Positions 1 to 15,100 of a stretch of DNA of 64,000 bases are shown in pieces; position 1 is the stretch's first letter, and each line of letters starts with the position of its first letter. The DNA is from Bugula neritina. Taxonomy: Eukaryota; Bryozoa; Gymnolaemata; Cheilostomatida; Bugulidae. The translations under genes were made by a program, and so were the position numbers. The stretch lies in NCBI GenBank assembly GCA_964035545.1, contig OZ037771.1, positions 992,001 through 1,056,000 of the forward strand. The letters are read 5' to 3'. The notes beneath the pieces are model-generated. The model searched no databases and was not told where the DNA came from. It saw only the letters and a program-made list of their open reading frames with translations.

Positions 1-126
1 GCCCAACAACATCCTTCAACTGTCTCATAAACTAGAATATAACAAAACAACTCAACACATCAGGTGTGCAGGACTCACACAGAATATACTTTTATGTTGA
101 GCTAATGAAAGAAAAGAGATTCTTAC

Positions 127-3100
127 CTCAGTTTGCCCACCTTTTTGAAAGGACCACCGAACAAATGTGTAAGAGCTGTGAGTGACAGGCCCAGAGCCAG
201 TGCCGGATTTACGAGGGGAGAGGTAGCACACTATCTTCGCACTGGAAAACAGCAGATACTTTCACATAATCACTTATTTGTAAAGTGTGTAGAATAGGTA
301 AGGATATAGTAAGACAGAGCATACCTTCTAGTGAATGAGTATATAGTAAGACAGAGCATACCTTCTAGTGAATGAGTATATAGTAAGACAGAGTATACCT
401 TCTAGTGAATGAGTATATAGTAAGACAGAGTATACCTTCTAGAGAATGAGTATATAGTAAAACAGAGTATACCTTCTAGTGAATGAGTATATAGTAAGAC
501 AGAGTATACCTTCTAGTGAATGAGGATATAGTAGTATACCTTCTAGTGAATGAGGATATAGTAAGACAGATTATACCTTCTAGTGAATGAGTATATAGTA
601 AGACAGAGTATACCTTCTAGTGAATGAGTATATAGTAAGACAGAGTATACCTTCTAGTGAATGAGTATATAGTAAGACAGAGTATACCTTCTAGTGAATG
701 AGGATATAGTAGTATACCTTCTAGTGAATGAGTATATAGTAAGAGAGAGTATACCTTCTAGTGAATGAGGATATAGTAGTATACCTTCTAGTGAATGAGG
801 ATATAGTAAGACAGAGTATACCTTCTAGTGAATGAGGATATAGTAAGACAGAGTATACCTTCTAGTGAATGAGGATGGTTCTTCATCTAAGGAAGTGATG
901 TAACTCAAGTCAAGTGAGAGGCAGACTCTCTCATCATTGACATTAGTCCAAATAAGTCGATGACTAGTAAGAACAAGGTTACCATCTTCATATGCTGATG
1001 CCTACAGAGTCAATGGTAGCGATTGAACATTTATCTCGTAAGCAGCAGATCATGATCAGGAGTAACAAGAATAAATTAATCCACTGCACCTTGTTGTCTC
1101 CGTCATAAAGTTTAACACCATCATTAGAATGATGAAAATTTTCATCATCTTTCAATGAAACATTAGACCACTGCAGTCTATCCATGGCCACAAAATTAGC
1201 CTTGCTTACCTAGCCTGTAAACCACAATAAGAATATTTTAAAAACAAAATTTTGTATATATTAATCTACAAAAATTAAATAGCAAGACTAAAACAAGTCT
1301 AAAACCTGGAGGCAACAGAGGATTTTAAGGTAGGTAAACTGTTGATACTTCCTTCTTTTGACTGAAAGCAAATTTCATCTGTTTTATCAAGAACATTTCT
1401 TTCAAATATCAAACAATGTATTAGCATATCAAAGTATTTCATCTTCATTATATTCCACAAATCCGATTAGAAGACTGTTAAAAATTATTAGATTCTAGAG
1501 TTTCGGTTGAAGTCTAAGAACTTAATCTTCTTTTAAAATTAAATTGAAAACTTGGCAATTATAGAAGCATTTAGTTTTTTCATCATTCTTACACCCTACT
1601 TCAGGTTAGAAAAATTGTCTCCAATTTAGGTAAAGTTGTGATTAGTGGCCATACTTAATACTATTAGTAGTACCAAAGAAAATGCTTAGCTTATGTTGTG
1701 ATACTGAATCCAATTGCAAATATCAAAATAACTTAATAAGCTGAACGTGAGTGTAACTGTCAGTTATTTTATTCACAATCGATCCCCATCATATTGAAAA
1801 AGTCCATAGTGATAGTCCATAGACATAGTGATGGATAACGCTGATAAGCATGCTAATGCTGAGTATCAGTATGGCTATAGTCTTAGTCTATAAGCAACAG
1901 TGAGTGTAAAACTAATACTATTAATAATACTCAGTAAATTAGTAATACTAATAGTAATACTAATACTAATAGTAATACTAATAGTAATACTAATACTAAT
2001 AGTAATAGTAATACTAATACTTACTGCCACTAACAGTAATACTAATACTAATAGTAATACTGATGGTGATAGTGATACAGTGATAGACGAGCTTCAACTT
2101 ATGTTTTATACTAACTCACTCTTAGCCACTGTAGCTCACAACTGTTAGTGTTACCAATAGCAATACTAATACTAACCACAAACGCAACTCAAAGTCAAAC
2201 TGCCGCTAGTCATTACTGATTACTGATAAAAGCGTACAGTTTAGTACTCATACTGGCTGCAAATCTTCAAAGACTTTGGTGTGTTCCTACTTGGATGTGA
2301 GGTTCGTTACAAAAGTGTCCAATCTTTTGTGTTAACAACTTAAAACTGCAGCTTATTTTAGCGAGGAAGTTTGGTTCACAATACTAAGTGCTTCCGTAAC
2401 GTCTTCGTTTCTAGTATGAGTATGAGTATGAGTATGTATCACCATTACTTATCAGTTATCAGACTCAGTATCACCATCATTATGAAGCTAAAAAAAACAA
2501 TTTTAATTTGGATTACATATTACTATTAAATGTAGCAAAACAGTCGTATTGTTATTTAATTTTTAATCATTCTGATTTTTCTTTATTGCAGTAATATTTA
2601 GTTTTACTTTTAGTCCTGTGTAACACTAACTGTAAGTGTAAGTGTTGAAGTTGAAATTTTGTGTAAACTGTAATCATGTAATGCAATGTTCATTTCAATA
2701 GACTTCAACTTTAAGTTCGGAGTATCAGTATAGACTATAGACAATACAGTATAGCTATAGGTACTAGTACTATGTCTAGTACTAGTAGCACTACTAGTAC
2801 TAGTACTACTACTAGTAGTAATACTAATTACCTCCAGTTACCTCCAGATTACGATCATGCTAGACCACTAGGTAGCAGAAGCGGCATGCCTCATATGTTT
2901 ATGGTTGGTCAGAAAGTAAAATGCATACAATAGTCCATAAATTGGTTGCAGTGTGTGTTGCAATATTGTTTATTAGTACAGGTAAGTTAACCTGTCAATG
3001 TTTAGATTATTCTGTGTGTAAATTAGTCTTGCAAGGATTGTTCCCTTTAAGGTCACGGATTGTTCGTGGCAAGAAGCTGTTATAATAGCAGTTATTATTG

Positions 3101-6100
3101 GTGCTGACTGATACTTATACTTATAGTTATTACTACTACTACTAGGATGACTATCACTATAACTCACTATTGGCTGAAAACTATCACCGTCAGTATGACT
3201 ATGACTATCAGTTACACTTACAATACCAATATCAATATGCTGATCACTATCAGTGAGTATCAGTTTCACTGTAAGTGTGATAGTATTACCAACCACTACT
3301 ATAGTAATACTATTAATATTAGTTATACTATTCCTATTAAGTATTAGTATAAACTATAATTACATTTATAATAATATTTATATTAATATTATTTTTAATA
3401 ATATTTATTATTATAATAATTAATCATAGTAGCTAAAAATACTTTATAAGTATAACTATAGTCTATAAGTATAAGTAAAAGAAAGGATGATGGCTTATAT
3501 AATTCAAAGGTTAAGCCTCAAGTGATATATTATTATGATTATGTAATTTTCAAATATACAGTTATATCAAATTCAATATCAATATGTATAACCACAAACT
3601 AAAGTTTGTTAGTTTGTAAATTGTATGCAGATTTTTATCATTTATGATAAATTTTTCAATCTTCACCTTGTCATTGTGCAAATTAAAATGAAAATATCTT
3701 ACTGTGAAATATTAGTAGCACTGATCACTAGTTTATAAATCAGTATTATTTATAATTTATTAGTTAAATTGATCATGATTTTAGAAAAAAATAATATCAA
3801 ATTACTCAACAATTGTTATTAATCCTTTTTATAAATTATACCGATATTAAATTATTTGTAATATAATATGAATTTGTTGATCAATATTTTACTCTGTATG
3901 ACATAAGTGTATTATGATATATATGGTTTTGTTGTCTTTAAATGTCACAGTTCTATGCATACACCATTGACTTTTTTCTTAGCTAGTTATATAAAAAATT
4001 CAGTTTTTTGTTAGTGTGCATATGCTATGGCAACTGGGCATCATCTTGAAAGACTTCGAAGCCTTGAACACATTGAGCGTGAGATCGCATTAGCATTGGA
4101 GACTGCTGGTATTCTTTTTACTATTACTAATTCTTGAAATGATAATTCTAGCTATTCAACTTTTTTTTCAATTTAGCCAACTTCTAGTTATATGTGAAAC
4201 ATTAATTAAGCATGTTGCAAATGAGCATCACTGTTTTACCATGATAAAGAGCCACATGGATAGTAGGTTATTTTTAAAGAAGCAAAATCTGATTAGTTTT
4301 TATATGTGATTGTCCACTTATTTCACATCTGTTTAAATTTTGTTATTTGTTTTTTCTTAGGATTAGCTACAGCTGAATTTGGCAAAGATAAACCCAACAA
4401 TAAAACTGCTGAGGGACATGTTCAAAATTTCCTCAAAACTGTCAATTCAATAGAAACAAACTTAATGAAACAAATAAACCATTTATCACAGGTCTCCACG
4501 ACTCATCCCCATACAGGAAGTAGCTATGGCGCTCAAAAAGATTGGCAGGTTTGTGCCCACTTTGCAGCTTATCTGTATTCCAATCTACTTACTATAAAAA
4601 CTTTTGCCAACGGCTGTTTTCATTTGTCACTGGTATCTAGCTTACTCATGAGGTCTTCTAACCAACCATTTGTTGGTTTGAAATGAAGTTCGGCACTTGG
4701 CTGCAATGTTGGTGCCTTGTGTGTTACCAAGGAGATGCTCAAGTCTAGTAGATATATCAGCATGAATAATGAAAACGAAATTGAGAATTAAGTTTCACTC
4801 AGTTTACCATTGTTTGTATAGATGTCTGTGCAACGCATAAATCACGTATCTGATCGGTTTGAGGAATTGGATAAACTGAAGATAAATAATCAGGGCAACC
4901 CGAGTGAGTTACGACGAGCTCTTTCACAACACTCTCCATTCCCACCAATGACTGGCTCTTACACGGGCATGTGACTCTATGCCCGCACTACCGTATTGTT
5001 ATTCTAAATACAATGTATATAAAACAGGTCATATTTACAACTTGTAACATATTAAATGTATATTTGAATATTATCCAATTATTGTACAGCTGAGAGTGAA
5101 AAAATAAAACATAAATATTTGATAGAATATAAAACCATTTTTCTTTTACATTTAGGAATGTAATATAATTCCATATAAATTTTAGATCACAGAAGAGTCC
5201 AACCATGTTTAATTTTACAATCAAAAATAAGGTAGTCGGTCACTGAGATAGAAACTTGAATGACACAAAAAAATGTAAAAAATATACATCTATCTCCGTA
5301 ACTATTTTTTGAAATCATTGATTTGTAAGGCCTGCCATGATTGGATGACTTGGCAGCAGATCTGGCACATAGCTACAAACTTACGAGCATGAATTGGCTG
5401 CCAGTTATGGATATACAACATGACTAGCTAGAAACACACTGCAACAAATAAACTGACTTGAGGGTCATATCTAAGTAATAATAGGTTGATTGTAGCAAAT
5501 TGATGCGTAGAATGAAGTGAAGAATGCATAGCTTTCAAAGGATGTGAGCTATAAAGTTGAAGATATCTCAAGATGATAATATGGTTATAAGTGCTCAATA
5601 GTCCTGCGTGTGGCGGGTGTTTCGTCTGGAAATACTATATTCAGATTTTGAGAGTCCCTGTGTTTTGATTTACCCAGTAATAGAGATCTATAGTGAATGA
5701 CATCTGTCGGATATACCATGTTGTAGAACACCAGAAATACTAGCCTATAAAATATACATTTATACTTCTCAAAATAGAACAGACAAATCTTGTATACTGA
5801 AAGAACACTACAGCAAATATTAAACTGAAAAATTGCTTAGTCTTATTGAACTAGATAAGTAGTTTGCTAAAACCTACATTTTATATGAATGTACACAACA
5901 TGTAAATATCACAATCAAGAAGGTACATTAAAATAGAATAGAAATATTTCAATTTCTCTATATTCAATAGCACAATAAAATAGCCTTCTATTTATCAGTT
6001 GAGTTGTATTACGCTACACAACTGCAGACCACCCAACAGCTGACGTACTACTTACCGAGGAACCACGGCCACGATAACACCCAACATGATACAGAGCCAG

Positions 6101-9100
6101 CTGTCCGCATAACTTAGTATGGTCTGCATCACCCAGTAGGGGTTGGAGGGCGGGTCGCATTTCAAACACGCCGTACCAAGAATCAGCAGGAAGACCCAGA
6201 AGCCCACCAGACTCAACACAATTGAGCAGATGAACGGCCATTGCTACAGACAATACATGAAGGTGAGAATGGAGAGACACTCAGTGCGTACATTCAGCTA
6301 TACCAGCAAACAATATATTTAGTATTTTCATTACAGCAACACATTTGTGTAAGAAGGATATTATGTATGGTATACAAGTGACAGAAGAACTGTTAGAGAA
6401 GAACAATGTGAAGATGACTCTTACTTACCCAGTACCTGGTCTCAAATGCCAGGACAATCAGCTGGGCAAATACTAGGGTTACAGTCTGAGTCGTACCAAA
6501 ACTCCACAATCCGATATCAGCATCAGCGTAGTGCTACATTGAGAGACAATACACAGAGTATAGACTGAATACTACATCTTTACACGTGTTCACAGGTGTA
6601 TACAGGCTGGTGTAAAGGTCCATATGAACATTCTGTGTACACAACAAATATTATTATTAGCAGAAGACTCACCATATAGGATATGAAGAAAATAGCTAAA
6701 CTCTGGTACAGGGAGTCTAGGATTTGTATCCAATAAGAGTATCGGTGGTACAACTGCAAACACCAACATCATAACCATATATATAGTGCTGTGGGGAACA
6801 TGCATTGTCTTATATATCATATATACCATCATAACCATATATATAGTGCTGTGGGGAACATGCATTGTCTTATATACCATATATATATCATCATAACCAT
6901 ATATATAGTGCTGTGGGGAACATGCATTGTCTTATATATCATATATACCATCATAACCATATCTATAGTGCTGTGGGGAACATGCATTGTCTTACACAAG
7001 TGATGACAGGATATGAAATACAAACACAGCGCGTACCTTATTTTCCGGCCCCTGCTGATAGAGAGTTGGGTGGGCCATGAGAATGTGGGCGGGCAGATCT
7101 TGGTCTAGAATAGCGAATATAATGGGCGGTACGCTAGTGAAGAGGAGATGGAACACTATAAGATACACCTGGTCAATGTGGGTCTGTCCAGAGAACATAC
7201 AGAAGATCTGATACCAGAAGAGCACAAAGATCAAGTTCTGCAACACAAGATACACAACATAAAACACTGCTGAATAATGAACATACACCATTGTACAATA
7301 TATATTAATATTACATAGAGTATAGTATTATATAGAGTATAGTATTATATAGAGTATAGTATTATATAGAGTACAGTATTATATAGAGTATAGTATTATA
7401 TAGAGTATATATTATATAGAGTATAGTATTATATAGAGGATAGTATTATACAGAGTATAGTATTATATAGAGTATATATTATATATAGTATAGTATTATA
7501 TAGAGCATAGTATTATATATAGTATAGTATTATATAGAGCATAGTATTATATAGAGTATAATATTATATAGAGCATTGTATTATATAGAGTATATATTAT
7601 ATAGAGTATAGTATTATATAGAGTATATATTATATAGAGTATATATTATATAGAGTATAGTATTATATAGAGTATATACTATATAGATTATTATATAGAA
7701 TAGTAAAGTGTAACACTCACAGAGTTTTTAAAGAAGTTATAGAGAGTCATAATAGCCAGTCTGTCATATGACCAGTGACCGTGGACAAACAGAAGTCTTA
7801 CAAGATGTTTGAATCTCCCAAGTGAGAAGTCTGCAGCCATTGATGCCTGCTTTCCTTCCAGACCTTCTATACCTGCATGGCGAAGAAGAAAATCTCTGTG
7901 TACATATATGTGACTACAGTAAAGTAACTACGCGCACATGTGTGACTACAGCAAAGTAGCTACATGTACACATGTGTGACTACAATAAAGTAACTACATG
8001 TAAACATGTGTGACTACAGAGAGGTAACTACACATACACATGTGTGACTACAAAGAAGTAACTACACTGTATAACTGGTGTAACACTGACCGACACCGAC
8101 GTTGGCCGTCCTGATCATATTCACATCGTTGGCTCCATCCCCTATGGCCAGAGTCAGTTTCTTACTCTTGGTCTTCACCAGCTCCACGATCTGCTCAACA
8201 GTAAACACAACAATACACATCTGAGAGAGAGGACTGCAGCTACACATTCCATCTCTCAGGGAGTGACAACTACCATAATCTCACCTGAGCTTTCTGGGAA
8301 GGTGTGGTTCGGCAGCATAGGACAGCCAGACAGCTGTCAGCTAGCCGGAGGAATGATTTAGAAAGGTTTCCTGAGAAGATGTGAGAGAGGGTTTTGCCAT
8401 CAACTATGAGACACTTGGGGATATGAGAAGGTTGAGTGTCTGTAGAAGCTGTCGAGGCAGCACCAGACCTTGTGAGTGTGCCACGCAAGTGACCTTGCAA
8501 TGCTGACTCCACTTCGTCAGCATTGGGTACGTTGAGTGTGAGTATGGCAGCGTCGGTAGGCAGCAGGCCACATGCATACCTAAACACATTGAGGTAAAGT
8601 TGAGTTACACGTCGAGTCATACATTAAGGCATACGTTGAGTCATACGTTGAGTCATACGTTGAGTCATACATTGAGTCATACATTGAGTCATACGTTGAG
8701 TTATACATCAATTCAACTGGAGCAGAGAGTAAAGTAATCACCATTACATTGAATAATAATACAGTTACTACAATATACGAGTCAAGCATACCCAATATTT
8801 ATGGCCGTTTCCTGTTTGTCGCCAGTCAACACCCACACCTTGATGTTAGCCTGCTCTAAGGCTTGAATAGACTCAGCTACTCCTTCCTGTAGCCTATCCT
8901 CTATACCAGTTGCCCCGAGCAGCTCCATTTCAGTCTCGATCATGTTACACAAACTAAACTGGACGGCCTCGCGATCTTCTAGATCACAGTTTGTGTAGCG
9001 CTCGTACCACCCCTCAAACATTTCTCTATTGAGAATCTAAAGAATTAAGGCTAACAGATTTAGACATTTTGTTTTCCACAGATACATCAAGTGGTTGTGC

Positions 9101-12100
9101 TGTTAATAATGTACTGAGCTATTCTAATTCTAAGCCTCGTAGCAGTAGATATAGAAGTACATGTAATATACAAACATATTCCCTTGGACTTTCTAGAGCA
9201 GTGACTTAGAGTAACTGGACTTTCTAGAGCAGTGACTTAGAGTAACTGGACTTTCTAGAGCAGTGACTTAGAGTAACTGGACTTTCTAGAGCAGTGACTT
9301 AGAGTAACTGGACTTTCTAGAGCAGTGACTTAGAGTAACTGGACTTTCTAGAGCAGTGACTTAGAGTAACTGGACTTTCTAGAGCAGTGACTTAGAGTAA
9401 CTGGACTTTCTAGAGCAGTGACTTAGAGTAACTGGACTTTCTAGAGCAGTGACTTAGGTCTTAGAGTAACTGGACTTTCTAGAGCAGTGACTTAGAGTAA
9501 CTGGACTCACTAGAGCAGTGACTTAGAGTAACTGGACTCACTAGTACAGTGACTTAGAGTAACTGGACTCACTAGAGCAGTGACTTAGAGTAACTGCTCA
9601 CCTTTTTAGCCATGCAGAGAGTACGCAGTCCATCCTTAGCAAAGTGGTTGACGTAAATCCTGGTCTGTTTGAGCAATTCTTTTTGATTGTTATCTTTACC
9701 TGCACACAGCAATGTATATATGTATATATCTTTACCTGCACACAGCAATGTATACATGTATATATCTTTACCTGTACACAGCAATGTATACACATATATA
9801 TCTTTACCTGTACACAGCATATGTACGAGTATTACCAGAGTGGATTTATCAAACAGTTGATAGAAAAGTGCTCAAACTATTAAAAATCAATAAATAAAGG
9901 AATTTGTAGATATTATTGTCATATTTATTGTGCATGTATGTGTGTATATATATAGATACAATGAATTGCCAACATTGCCGAACTTACATTTGATTTTATC
10001 GAATATGATGTTGTCAGCCCCCTTAGTGTAGAGAACTATCTCGTTGGATCTCTCGTCTGCCAGAACTACGGACATGCATTTTCTTACGCTATCAAACGGT
10101 AAGACAGCCAGCACCTGCAAGTATAAACCTCTGAATATAATACCTGGTAGCAACAACCTCAGACTAGATACAAGGGCTACAATTATAGTGAACTGAGGCT
10201 ACACACAGAGAACTGAGGCTACATACAGAGAACTGAGGCTACACACAGAGTTAACTGAGGCTACATACAGAGAACTGAGGCTACAGATAGTGATCTGAGG
10301 CTACACAGAGTGAGCTGAAGGTACACATAGTGAATACCTCGTACTGTATGGGCGAGGCTCCAGCTGATGGCAGATATACCGACACAGACTGACTGGTGCG
10401 AGACAACAACCGGCAGCCATATTTACAGACAGCTTTGACTAGCGCCAACTCATCCGGACTCTCTGCCTCGTATCGACTGGCAAGTGTTCTCTGACTCAGC
10501 ACTGACTCTTCTCCTGTAAACAATTATATTATTATATTATATTATAGTCTGTTATATTATATTATATTATTATATTATATTGTGTTATATTATATTATAT
10601 TATTATATTATATTATTATATTATATTGTGTTATATTATATTGTGTTATATTATATTATTATATTATTGTGTTATATTATATTATTGTATTATATTATAT
10701 TATTATATTATATTATTATATTATATTCTGTTATATTATATTATATTATATTGCGTTATATTATATTGTATTATACTATCATATTATATTATATTATCTA
10801 CATCCCATTGGTACACACCACACATACAAATATAAATATATATATACACAGCTAAAACCTTTACAGACAAAACTACATATAAATGTATATAACTAGGAAA
10901 CTACACAGAGTTTGAGCAGGTAGCTGAGCATGCAAGAGAAGCTAACAGAAAGAGCAGAGGTGAGGCTAGCAATCAACGACGTCTAAACATGTTGCCTTAC
11001 CATTGGGCAGACCATCACCACTAGAGTCCTCGTTAATAAAAGACCTGCGAATGCGGGCTGTTATCTTTTTCAAAGCATTCTTGACAGGAGTGAAGGTTGT
11101 CATGGGAACTTCAAGTACACTCCCCGAAGCTGTAAGGAGACAATTTGAAACTAAACAGTGACGGAGGAATCATGTGACACATAGACCCACCCTCTCCATA
11201 TTATAGACCCTCCCTCCCATATTACAGACCCTTCCTCTACTATAGACTCTCTGTTTACTATAGGCCTTGCCCCCCCCCTCCCATATACACCCGCCTCCAT
11301 ATAGACCCTTCCTCCCTACACATAGACCCTCATATTCCCAAATAGCTAACCACCGCTAGGGAAACATTTTCTCGCACAACACTAGACCAGGTGGAGATAA
11401 TGCTCTTACATATTTAAGAATTATTGGATATAAGCAAATGTTGAAGGATCGGATTGAGTGAGTTATGTTGGTGCAGATTTTGTATGCCTAATGCGTGTAT
11501 AATATCCTTAGTGTTTAGTTGACTTAAGTTTTGTACATTATGTAATTTGACATAATAGTCTTGATTTAATGTTAAAGTTCGCTGTAGTTACTACTGTTAC
11601 TACAACGTACTGTAGTTACTACAGTGTACTGTAGTAACTACAGTACACTGTACTTACTATTGAAAACCTACTATTACTACAATTAGCTTGCCATTATCAA
11701 GTTCACATTGACATTTGCAATCCTCTATGTTGAAAGCTGATAAAGTAAAGTGGTGAATATTCCAGAGGTGAGCTTTAAAACCGTAACATCATGGATGTCC
11801 TATCATAGGCAGCTGGCAAGGTGAGTAATTTAAGCGGATCATAACTGTGTTTCTAAACCGATGCACTCGGAATTAATTTTAAGGTTTATCGCATGATAAC
11901 AATACCAATTTATAAATTAAATCCCAAAATAATAATATAATATATTAAATTTCAAGTTTGTTTAACCCTCAATAACAAGACAGTATTTTTAGTAATATAA
12001 AAGGCTCTTTTCTGATTATTGGGAACTCTTCAAATAAACTTATCACCAACTAAATGTTGCATGCATTTCCCCGGCAGAGAGTGTTAGTACCTAAGGCTGT

Positions 12101-15100
12101 TTCTTACTACGGGCAGGTTGCAAAATATACAATAGTGTGTCAGTAAACTTGCTATAGATTTACCCTTGCTATAGATTGAAACTTCAACAAAAGTTTATTT
12201 AAAACTTGATATGAGAAAATGTAATTTGGAAATTAATGTGACAGCTCTAGCAATTTGATAGGTGAGATTTGGCAAAGATGGATGCTGACATACAGGATTA
12301 CTCTATGCAGTGTACAGATCAGCTCTGGATTTAAAGATTGCTGCTTGTGCTAGGTTTGTACTAGACTTCAGGTATCAGCTGTTATGCAAGTTAGATTTCC
12401 CTGCGTGTTTAAGAAGCAAAAAGCCATCACTTACATGATGAAAATGTCCCATATACTTTATGCAACCTGGCTAAAAGCATACAAGGAATATGTGCATATG
12501 GCTGTATACCAGGTTACACACATTCTATTAAACTTGTTTCAGGTAGTACACATATCAGTTTCCCACTATACTACACCTATTGAGTGCCAACTGCTGAAAG
12601 TCTTAGTCAGAGTTATCTTTCCTCGGACATGGCCAACAATGCAGAATTAGGTATTTGTTCAGCTGTGGCCTGATCTACCAGGTTGTAAATCCACAGCTGG
12701 CCAGTGAACCAATAACAGCAGCTGATAGTTATGGCAGCCAATAACAGCAGCTGATAGTCAATAGCAGCCAATAACAGCAGCTGATAGTAAGTAGAGACGT
12801 AGAGTTGTGTTGGAGGAATGCTAAGTAGGGAAGAGAGAGGCCCAAGGAAGTGTTAGCTGGGGTTAGGGCGAGGAAATAGAAGGAGCTCTTAGAAGCGTAC
12901 AACAAGAATACTATACAGTACAATGTCCCATTTAGAAGCTTCTTAACCGTCAAAGCAGAGAGGTTAAAGTAAGTGTCCTAGGAATATTAGAAAAAGCAGG
13001 TCACATCCTGTAACAAATAGCTCCGCCTACCTGAACCGTTGGCTTCCTGAATATTGAATCGTGAGTAATGAGAAGTTATGGTGCCGTTTGGGGTGGTGAT
13101 AGCCGTGTCAATGGTGTCCACAGACTCTGAGCTGGGCATAGTCGTACTGTCCAGCTGCAAGGTAACATATCAATATAATATCATAGAGAGTATACACTGA
13201 CCATAGACATAGAGAGTATACACTGGCCATAGACATAGAGAGTAGTACCATAGTACATAGAGAGTGTATACTCACCATAGACATAGAGAGTGTATACTCA
13301 CCATAGACATAGAGAGTATATACTCACCATAGACATAGAGAGTATATACTCACCATAGACATAGAGAGTGTATACTCACCATAGACATAGAGTGTGTATA
13401 CTCACCATAGACATAGAGAGTGTATACTCACCATAGACATAGAGAGTATATACTCACCATAGACATAGAGAGGTTGTGCGAGTGAGAGGAGACAACCACT
13501 GTGTTGCATGTAGCCAGTAAAAGAAGAAATTCATTTATTTTTGACTTTTGCTCGTCTGTAAGCTTCTCCCCCTCGTCCGTATACCCATTAGCTACCGAGG
13601 TCAGCACCGACGTGCTGTTAGCCGCATCAGTAACAGGATCCGCTGCCGCCTGAGCTCCGTCTGTCTCACTGGCAGCATCTGAAACAGAAGACAGCTGCAT
13701 TGAACCGCCTGCAACACCCTGTCAATTTTATGAATAGTCATTACTTCAACCAATATTATAGCTTGGTAACCATTATTGTTAACTCTATTATCATTGACTT
13801 AATTATTATTATTAAATTTTCAATCAAAGAAAACAATCAGGTTCACTTCATCGATATTAATTTTCATTATAAATTTATTATATATTATATCATTATATAT
13901 CATAATGTAATGTTACTATGTTCATTTCTGTGATCATTGCCATGCCTCATCACTGCCAGTGTTTACATTGTAATCATGTGCTTCCAAGAACCAGTGTGTC
14001 GCAGAGTTAAACGTTAATAGATGATAACTCCAAATTAGCACACACACAAGAACTAGTGTTTCGATAGCAAGGATTACTCACTGTCAGCGGGAGTTGTGTC
14101 CTCTCTGAACAGCATGCCTCCAATCACACACGCTTTGAACACCATTTTATTCTCTGTCAAGGTGCCAGTCTTGTCAGAGAAGATATGCTGTACCTGTGAC
14201 AAAGAATAAGAGACATGAGCCAACTTCGGGTGATGCTTGGGTGTTATTTGCAATATTTTAAATATGATTATTTCTTTTATTGGCATTCAACTGAAAGTCT
14301 ACATTATATCAGAGGGCATATTAACCTTTTATGATAGGATGAGCTCTATCAGTAAACCCAGAGATTTTACTTGCCAATAACAAATATACACAATAAATAG
14401 AGTGGATAACTACTAGAAATTGGTATCAAAATATATCCCCTGATTTGATGAAATCTGCAACTTAAAACTTCTACTATAAGGAATACTGCAAGTAAGTACA
14501 CACACCTGCCCTAACTCCTCTGTGATGTTTAGGGCTCTACACACAGGTAAAATGTCGGCCTCTTCATAATACATTGCTATGTCCTGGTGAATGAAATACA
14601 CCTGGCAGAATTTGACTATCTCCAAAGTGGCGTAGAGAGAGAGTGGAATCATGACCTAGAAAATGGTATACAGTGTGACATATACCTCTACAGAGTGTGA
14701 CATATACCTGTACACAGTGTGACATATACCTGTACATTGTGTAACATATACCTATACAGAACATGACATACCTGGTAGATTATAATAAAGGTCCAGAACC
14801 GAAGGAAACCCTCCACAGCAGGCTTGGAGTCGTCCCTCACGCCGTCGTTGAAGGGTATGTAAGGAATATCCTCCGGGGAGTCCCACTTCAAGCTCAACCA
14901 GACGCCACTACCTGTAACAAAACAGGGAACATTCTAGAATGTACACACATAATGTTTCATGTAGCAAATTTATTTAGAGTATGAAACAAATAATACTAGC
15001 CAGGTCTGTCACATGATCAGGAGACTTGAAACTCACTCAACCTACATACATGTTCATCTACAAGAAGTACCGTAATAAAGGAGGGTAGTGTACGTTGTGA

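Larger units (their letters stand above)
242..6055. other. Large ATP10 intron hosting MED11 and repeats
   Basis: This is the interval between flippase exons 25 and 26. Besides MED11 it holds a minisatellite (about 300-875), AT-rich DNA, and degenerate GTA/CTA triplet blocks at about 1750-3480. From 5110 to 6055 I see no gene. An open frame on the minus strand (1191-988) has a good start context but no recognisable product. Confidence 0.55.

Noticed and set aside
300..875. CRISPR-like array
   Set aside because: Head-to-tail repeat with no unique spacers, in a eukaryotic intron.
988..1191. 67-codon minus-strand frame with a good start context and one hydrophobic stretch
   Set aside because: No recognisable family, no supporting splice partners, and it lies inside the flippase intron. 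An alternative last exon for the flippase through this site runs into a stop after a few codons.
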